A DNA stretch of 27,093 nt from an uncultured Bariatricus sp. (GTDB lineage: Bacteria > Bacillota > Clostridia > Lachnospirales > Lachnospiraceae), in contig CAKRFP010000035.1 in NCBI GenBank assembly GCA_934320645.1, positions 1 to 27,093 of the forward strand, written 5' to 3'. Position numbers and translations under genes: made by a program. The notes under the pieces were generated by a model, which searched no databases, was not told the origin of the DNA, and saw only the letters and a program-made list of their open reading frames with translations. Shown here piece by piece: positions 23,264 to 27,093 of this stretch (position 1 is the stretch's first letter; each line of letters opens with the position of its first letter).

Positions 23264-23911
23264 CTATTTTCGCACGCTCAGCGCCACTCCGTCTCCCAGT
23301 GGAAGGATGGAGGTCTCCAGCTGCGGATGATGCTTCAGAGTATACAGATACTCCCGCATCCGGCTGTGGATTGTACGGTCTCTTCTCTCTACTGCAAACC
23401 GGGATTCAATGATGTCCCCGTCCTGCAGGACATTGTCTGTGATCAGGATCCCTCCCGGTACCAGAAAACGCATCACCTGCTCTAAATACGCCGGGTACTG
23501 TCCCTTTGCCGCATCCATAAAGATGAAATCAAAGCCGGCATCATCCGGCATCTCTTTCATCAGTGCCAGTGCGTCTCCTTCCAGCAGGGTGATTTTATCT
23601 TCTAATCCCGCTCTTTTAAAATTTGCTTTTGCGATCGGGATTCTTTTTTCGTAATTCTCTATCGTTGTGATCTGACACTCTTCCGGGGAATACTTTCCCA
23701 TCAAGATCGCTGAAAATCCGACTGCGGCACCGATCTCCAGGATCTTTACCGGGCGCTTGATCTCAAGCATCACTTTCAGGAAGCTTTTGGTCTCTTTCCG
23801 GATGATCGGAACCATATCTGCGAGGGCTTCCTGCTCGATCTCGTCAAGAACCGGATAATCTGCGCTTTCCAGAGAGTGAAGGTAAGCTGTCAGACGTTCT
23901 TCTACTATCAT
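23264..23911 (-). CDS. trmR: tRNA 5-hydroxyuridine O-methyltransferase TrmR
   Basis: A 215-residue class I SAM-dependent O-methyltransferase of the catechol-O-methyltransferase-like family. SAM motif I is I-L-E-I-G-A-A-V-G-F-S (about 57-67). The metal-binding region is F-I-F-M-D-A-A-K-G-Q-Y with Asp near 133, and the second metal ligand region is I-T-D-N-V-L. The sequence matches Bacillus YrrM, shown to be TrmR, which converts ho5U34 to mo5U34 in tRNAs. It is 43 bases upstream of trhP, supporting the tRNA-modification reading over a small-molecule O-methyltransferase. Its 5' end faces the RNase J terminator hairpins, so the trmR-trhP-CPBP group may have its own promoter. Confidence 0.88.
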   Translation of the reverse strand: MIVEERLTAYLHSLESADYPVLDEIEQEALADMVPIIRKETKSFLKVMLEIKRPVKILEIGAAVGFSAILMGKYSPEECQITTIENYEKRIPIAKANFKRAGLEDKITLLEGDALALMKEMPDDAGFDFIFMDAAKGQYPAYLEQVMRFLVPGGILITDNVLQDGDIIESRFAVERRDRTIHSRMREYLYTLKHHPQLETSILPLGDGVALSVRK

Positions 23912-24001
23912 ATCTGCCTCTTTTCTGGAATTTTTCCCTCAAGGTTACTGGCTAAAACTATTTTCGCCACATAAATGCTTTTTTCAACCCTTTTTCTTCT
24001 T

Positions 24002-24065
24002 CCAAAAGGGAATGAGCAGATAATTTATATCTGCTCACTTTTGCAAAGATGCTATATACATCTTT
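24002..24065 (-). terminator. tandem hairpins after RNase J
   Basis: TGAGCAGATA (24013-24022) pairs with 24028-24037, and on the minus strand is followed by TTCCCTTTTGG. A second small hairpin, AAAGATG (24045-24051) / CATCTTT (24059-24065), lies between it and the RNase J stop. The remainder of 23912-24068 shows nothing else. Confidence 0.65.
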
Positions 24066-24068
24066 ATA

Positions 24069-25733
24069 TTATACATCCATAATAATCGGAAGGATCATTG
24101 GTTTTCTCTTGGTTCGTTTCCAGATGAAGTCGTTCATGGTGTCGCGGATGACAAGTTTGATCTTGCTCCAGTCGGCATGGCGGCTCATCAGGCATTTTTC
24201 AACGGCTTCGGTGACCACCTTGCGCGCTTCTTCCATCAGACTTTCGGATTCACGGACGTAGACGAATCCACGGGATACGATATCCGGTCCGGCAAGGAGC
24301 TGGTTGGTGCGTTTCTCCAGTGTCAGGACTACGATCAGGATTCCGTCTTCTGCAAGATGCTGACGGTCACGCAATACGATATTGCCCACATCTCCGACAC
24401 CAAGCCCGTCTACCAGGATCTCTCCGGTGTGTACTTTATCTACCACTTCTGCACTTTCATCATCCAGTGCAAGGACATCTCCTGACTTGAGGATGAAAAT
24501 ATTATCCTTCGGAATACCAAGTGATTTGGCGATTCCTGCGTTTGCTTTCAGGTGACGGTATTCTCCATGAACCGGAATTGCATATTTTGGTTTTACCAGA
24601 GAATAGATCAGCTTTAACTCTTCCTGGCATGCATGTCCGGATACGTGTGCATCCTGGAAAATAACGTTGGCTCCCTTTTCAGAGAGTTCGTTGATAATAT
24701 TCGATACCGCTTTTTCATTACCCGGAATCGGATTTGAGCTTAAAATAATCGTATCGCCCGGCATGATCGAGATCTTCTTATGGATATCTGCTGCCATACG
24801 CGACAGGGCTGCCATAGATTCTCCCTGGCTTCCGGTCGTGATGATCGTGGTCTTCTCACGCGGATAATTCTTCAGCTGGTCCGTTTCGATCAGGGTGTTC
24901 TCCGGTACATTTAAGTAGCCAAGTTCAGAAGCAACGGAAATAATATTTACCATGCTTCGTCCTTCCACAACAACCTTACGTCCATACTTGTAAGATGTGT
25001 TGATGATCTGCTGTACACGGTCTACGTTGGATGCGAAAGTTGCTACAATGATTCTTGTATTGGAGTGTTCGGCAAAAAGCCTGTCAAATGTAGCTCCTAC
25101 AGTTCGCTCTGACTGTGTAAAGCCCGGTCTCTCAGCATTGGTACTGTCTGACATCAGAGCCAGTACCCCTTTCTTTCCAATCTCAGCAAAACGCTGCAGG
25201 TCGATCACATCACCGAACACCGGTGTATAATCCACCTTAAAGTCTCCGGTATGCACAACGATACCTGCCGGAGAATAGATTGCCAGTGCGGATGCATCCT
25301 GGATACTGTGGTTGGTCTTGATAAATTCGATCCGGAATTTGCCAAGATTGATCGACTGACCATGGCGCACAACTTTACGCTTGGTAGAACGGAGAAGATT
25401 ATGCTCTGAAAGCTTCTTCTCAATGATTCCCATGGTAAGTTTGGTTGTATAAATCGGTAAATTCATCTCTTTTAACACGTAAGAGAGTGCTCCGATGTGG
25501 TCTTCATGTCCATGTGTGATCACGAACCCTTTTACCTTCTCGATGTTGCTCTTCAGATAGCTGACATCCGGTATTACAAGGTCAATTCCCAGCATGTCGT
25601 CTTCCGGGAATGACAGTCCGCAATCCACTACAATAATACTGTCTTCGTATTCAAAAGCAGTGATATTCATTCCGATCTTTTCAAGACCTCCGAGCGGAAT
25701 GATCTTAAGTTTTGAGTTGCCTTTTTTCTTCAA
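24069..25733 (-). CDS. rnj: ribonuclease J
   Basis: A 554-residue RNase J, the usual length. The metallo-beta-lactamase motif is T-H-G-H-E-D-H-I-G-A (His74, His76, Asp78, His79). The beta-CASP motifs S-D-S-T-N-A, A-T-F-A-S-N and P-V-H-G-E-Y-R-H are present, and the C-terminal domain includes V-R-D-T-M-N-D-F-I-W-K. It is a 5'-3' exonuclease and endonuclease central to mRNA decay and rRNA maturation in Firmicutes. The start is set by the ribosome binding site: GGAGG (25742-25746) lies 8 bases from a TTG at 25731-25733 (LKKKGNSKLK). The in-frame ATG at 25826 is upstream of that site and adds non-family residues. It occupies the place of mltG (yrrL) in the Bacillus gene order. Confidence 0.94.
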   Translation of the reverse strand: MKKKGNSKLKIIPLGGLEKIGMNITAFEYEDSIIVVDCGLSFPEDDMLGIDLVIPDVSYLKSNIEKVKGFVITHGHEDHIGALSYVLKEMNLPIYTTKLTMGIIEKKLSEHNLLRSTKRKVVRHGQSINLGKFRIEFIKTNHSIQDASALAIYSPAGIVVHTGDFKVDYTPVFGDVIDLQRFAEIGKKGVLALMSDSTNAERPGFTQSERTVGATFDRLFAEHSNTRIIVATFASNVDRVQQIINTSYKYGRKVVVEGRSMVNIISVASELGYLNVPENTLIETDQLKNYPREKTTIITTGSQGESMAALSRMAADIHKKISIMPGDTIILSSNPIPGNEKAVSNIINELSEKGANVIFQDAHVSGHACQEELKLIYSLVKPKYAIPVHGEYRHLKANAGIAKSLGIPKDNIFILKSGDVLALDDESAEVVDKVHTGEILVDGLGVGDVGNIVLRDRQHLAEDGILIVVLTLEKRTNQLLAGPDIVSRGFVYVRESESLMEEARKVVTEAVEKCLMSRHADWSKIKLVIRDTMNDFIWKRTKRKPMILPIIMDV

Positions 25734-25756
25734 TCTCACACCTCCATATATTTTTA

Positions 25757-25785
25757 TGTATCTTATCCGTACATTTAAATCGCAA
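25757..25785 (-). promoter_or_regulatory. possible RNase J promoter
   Basis: TTGCGA (complement of 25780-25785), 17-base spacer, GATACA (complement of 25757-25762). The match is weak. The gap 25734-25941 otherwise holds a U-less 7-bp hairpin, CTGTCAG/CTGACAG, at 25911-25934. Confidence 0.3.
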
Positions 25786-25941
25786 AAATGAATGCGCTCG
25801 GCACATAACCGCACAACAGCCGCCATCCTGCATAACTACAGACCACACCCTGCTGTCCGCGTATATCGTAAAATTCGGAGTCCGCCATCTACCTGCGAAC
25901 CCCGCTCAGTCTGTCAGGATCTTCTCTCTGACAGTTCCCGT

Positions 25942-26208
25942 CTACACTTCAATCTCCACGTCTTCCAGAAGTTCCTCAAACACTTTGAGTACGGCATTCA
26001 GTTCAACTTCCTCTTCTACCATCTCATAAACGCTGTCCTTCTCTTCCGGCGCACTGGTATCCTTCAGGATCAGGCACTCTGCATCATCCTCTTCCGAATC
26101 TGCAACCAGAAGGTAAGTAACTCCATTCAGTCTGGTCTGCTCCACAACAAAAAACTCTTCTGCTTCGCCGCCTTCTCCGCATGTAAACGTTAATTTTTCA
26201 TTCTTCAT
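25942..26208 (-). CDS. DUF1292 domain-containing protein (YrzB-like)
   Basis: An 88-residue, very acidic protein (LTFTCGEGGEAEEFFVVEQTRL...YLLVADSEEDD...EEVELNAVLKVFEELLEDVEIEV). The pattern F-F-V-V-E-Q-T-x-x-N-G-V-T-Y-L-L-V and the late acidic helix match DUF1292/YrzB. Molecular function unknown. Gene order ireB-ruvX-DUF1292 is conserved across Firmicutes. It lies 65 bases downstream of ruvX. Confidence 0.9.
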   Translation of the reverse strand: MKNEKLTFTCGEGGEAEEFFVVEQTRLNGVTYLLVADSEEDDAECLILKDTSAPEEKDSVYEMVEEEVELNAVLKVFEELLEDVEIEV

Positions 26209-26273
26209 ATACTTTCCCCTTATCGTCTGATTGTATGCTCGGATCCGTCTGCTCTACAGCCCCGGAACTGCCG

Positions 26274-26723
26274 TTACTGACAATCCTTGCCGGATGCACC
26301 GTAGCTCAGAGAATCCAGATATCCCTGCAATATAAATACAGCCGCAATTTGGTCGACATACTGCTTGCGGTTCTCCCGTCTCACGCCGGATTCCATAAGT
26401 GTCCGTTCCGCTTCCACCGTTGTAAGGCGCTCGTCCCACATCACTACTTCAATGCCGGTACGCCGCTTCAGCATCTCACCAAATTCCAGTGCCTTCTCTG
26501 CCCGTTCTCCGATATCATTATTCATATGCTTTGGAAAGCCGATCACAAACTTCTCCACTCCATATTCTGCTGCAAGGCTCTCAATCCTCGCCAGCGTCTT
26601 CCGAAGCTTGTTCTCGTCCTTTCTCGTAACCGTCTCCACTGCCTGTGCGGTGATTCCAAGCGGATCACTTACTGCAACGCCCACGGTCTTCGTACCATAA
26701 TCAAGTCCCATTATCCGCATCAT
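26274..26723 (-). CDS. ruvX: Holliday junction resolvase-like / pre-16S rRNA nuclease RuvX (YqgF)
   Basis: A 149-residue YqgF protein with an RNase H-like fold. The first catalytic Asp is Asp8 in I-M-G-L-D-Y-G-T-K-T-V-G-V-A-V-S-D. Further motifs are V-I-G-F-P-K-H-M-N-N-D, W-D-E-R-L-T-T-V-E-A and D-Q-I-A-A-V-F-I-L-Q-G-Y-L. The family is implicated in 16S rRNA 5' maturation and Holliday junction resolution. The start may be either ATG of the ATGATG pair (26723 or 26720); the family usually begins MRIMGLDYG. AGG lies about 10 bases upstream. Nine bases separate it from ireB. Confidence 0.95.
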   Translation of the reverse strand: MMRIMGLDYGTKTVGVAVSDPLGITAQAVETVTRKDENKLRKTLARIESLAAEYGVEKFVIGFPKHMNNDIGERAEKALEFGEMLKRRTGIEVVMWDERLTTVEAERTLMESGVRRENRKQYVDQIAAVFILQGYLDSLSYGASGKDCQ

Positions 26724-26732
26724 ATCATCAAC

Positions 26733-26990
26733 CTACAGTTCATGTCTGATATAAGCTTTTAATAATTCTTCTACAATCTCATCCCGCTCAACCTTCATCA
26801 CAAGGCTTCTTGCTCCGTTATAGCTGGTAATGTATGTAGGATCACCGGACATAATATATCCTACAATCTGATTCACCGGATTATATCCTTTTTCCACCAG
26901 AGCATTATATACAATTTCCAGAATATCTTTTGCCTGGATCTGTGGTCCTGTCTCTACCTGAAAAAATTGTGTATTCGTTATATCTTTCAT
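26733..26990 (-). CDS. ireB: IreB family regulatory phosphoprotein
   Basis: An 85-residue protein matching IreB (DUF965): V-Y-N-A-L-V-E-K-G-Y-N-P-V-N-Q-I-V-G-Y and S-G-D-P-T-Y-I-T-S-Y-N-x-A-R, ending in E-R-D-E-I-V-E-E-L-L. In Enterococcus IreB is phosphorylated on two N-terminal threonines by the PASTA kinase IreK and lowers cephalosporin resistance. Here Thr5 and Thr7 are candidate equivalents. First gene of the ireB-ruvX-DUF1292 operon, with a good promoter and GGAGG. Confidence 0.95.
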   Translation of the reverse strand: MKDITNTQFFQVETGPQIQAKDILEIVYNALVEKGYNPVNQIVGYIMSGDPTYITSYNGARSLVMKVERDEIVEELLKAYIRHEL

Positions 26991-27016
26991 CTTACGACCT
27001 CCAATACTTCATATCC

Positions 27017-27045
27017 ATTTTAATATAATCTATACAAAAATTCAA
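27017..27045 (-). promoter_or_regulatory. promoter of ireB-ruvX-DUF1292
   Basis: TTGAAT (complement of 27040-27045), 17-base spacer, TAAAAT (complement of 27017-27022). The sequence from 27046 to the window end shows no gene. Confidence 0.65.
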
Positions 27046-27093
27046 TGCATAATTTGTGAAAGTGAAGTAAGTTCTATCTCTTTTAACTGATTG

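Noticed and set aside
25734..25826. An ATG start for RNase J at 25826.
   Set aside because: It adds 31 residues unlike the family and lies upstream of the strong GGAGG at 25742-25746, which serves the TTG at 25733.

Overview
The window looks like chromosomal DNA from a Gram-positive, spore-forming gut Clostridium relative, most likely family Lachnospiraceae. The evidence is an HrcA/CIRCE-controlled groESL, CodY, RNase J, IreB, MurT/GatD, a SigK-type mother-cell sigma factor, AGGAGG-type ribosome binding sites, and a chorismate mutase-shikimate kinase fusion. Genes are densely packed and mostly on the minus strand. I see no rRNA, tRNA, CRISPR array, transposase or prophage.

Layout. Positions 1-4590 form a small accessory metabolic locus: a shikimate/quinate dehydrogenase-family gene (cut by the window edge), two related LysR regulators facing tail to tail, and a large FMN/FAD/4Fe-4S ene-reductase. 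Positions 4600-6750 hold yqeG, the aroQ-aroK fusion and a membrane-anchored amidase. Positions 7184-12726 hold guaB, a small membrane protein, groES-groEL with a perfect CIRCE operator, an unrecognised 101-residue gene and codY. Positions 12882-17631 are a comM-dprA-topA operon. Positions 18090-20210 are murT-gatD (lipid II amidation). Divergent from these is a sigK-like gene with a TTG start and a mother-cell-type promoter. Positions 21093-26990 are a minus-strand housekeeping block in the order ireB, ruvX, DUF1292, RNase J, trmR, trhP, CPBP protease. This resembles the Bacillus yrzL-yrrK-yrzB-(yrrL)-yrrM-yrrN/O order, with RNase J where mltG/yrrL would be.

The most unusual content is a pair of long palindromic intergenic elements at 6894-7038 and 17821-17981. 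They share a 107-base core with a 56-base identical centre. Eight of the eleven core differences are compensatory, so base pairing is kept. Outside the core each copy has a perfect or near-perfect stem (24 bp and 32 bp), and the two stems are unrelated in sequence. This points to a structure-selected RNA or single-stranded DNA element whose outer stem is specific to each locus. I do not recognise it as a named family.
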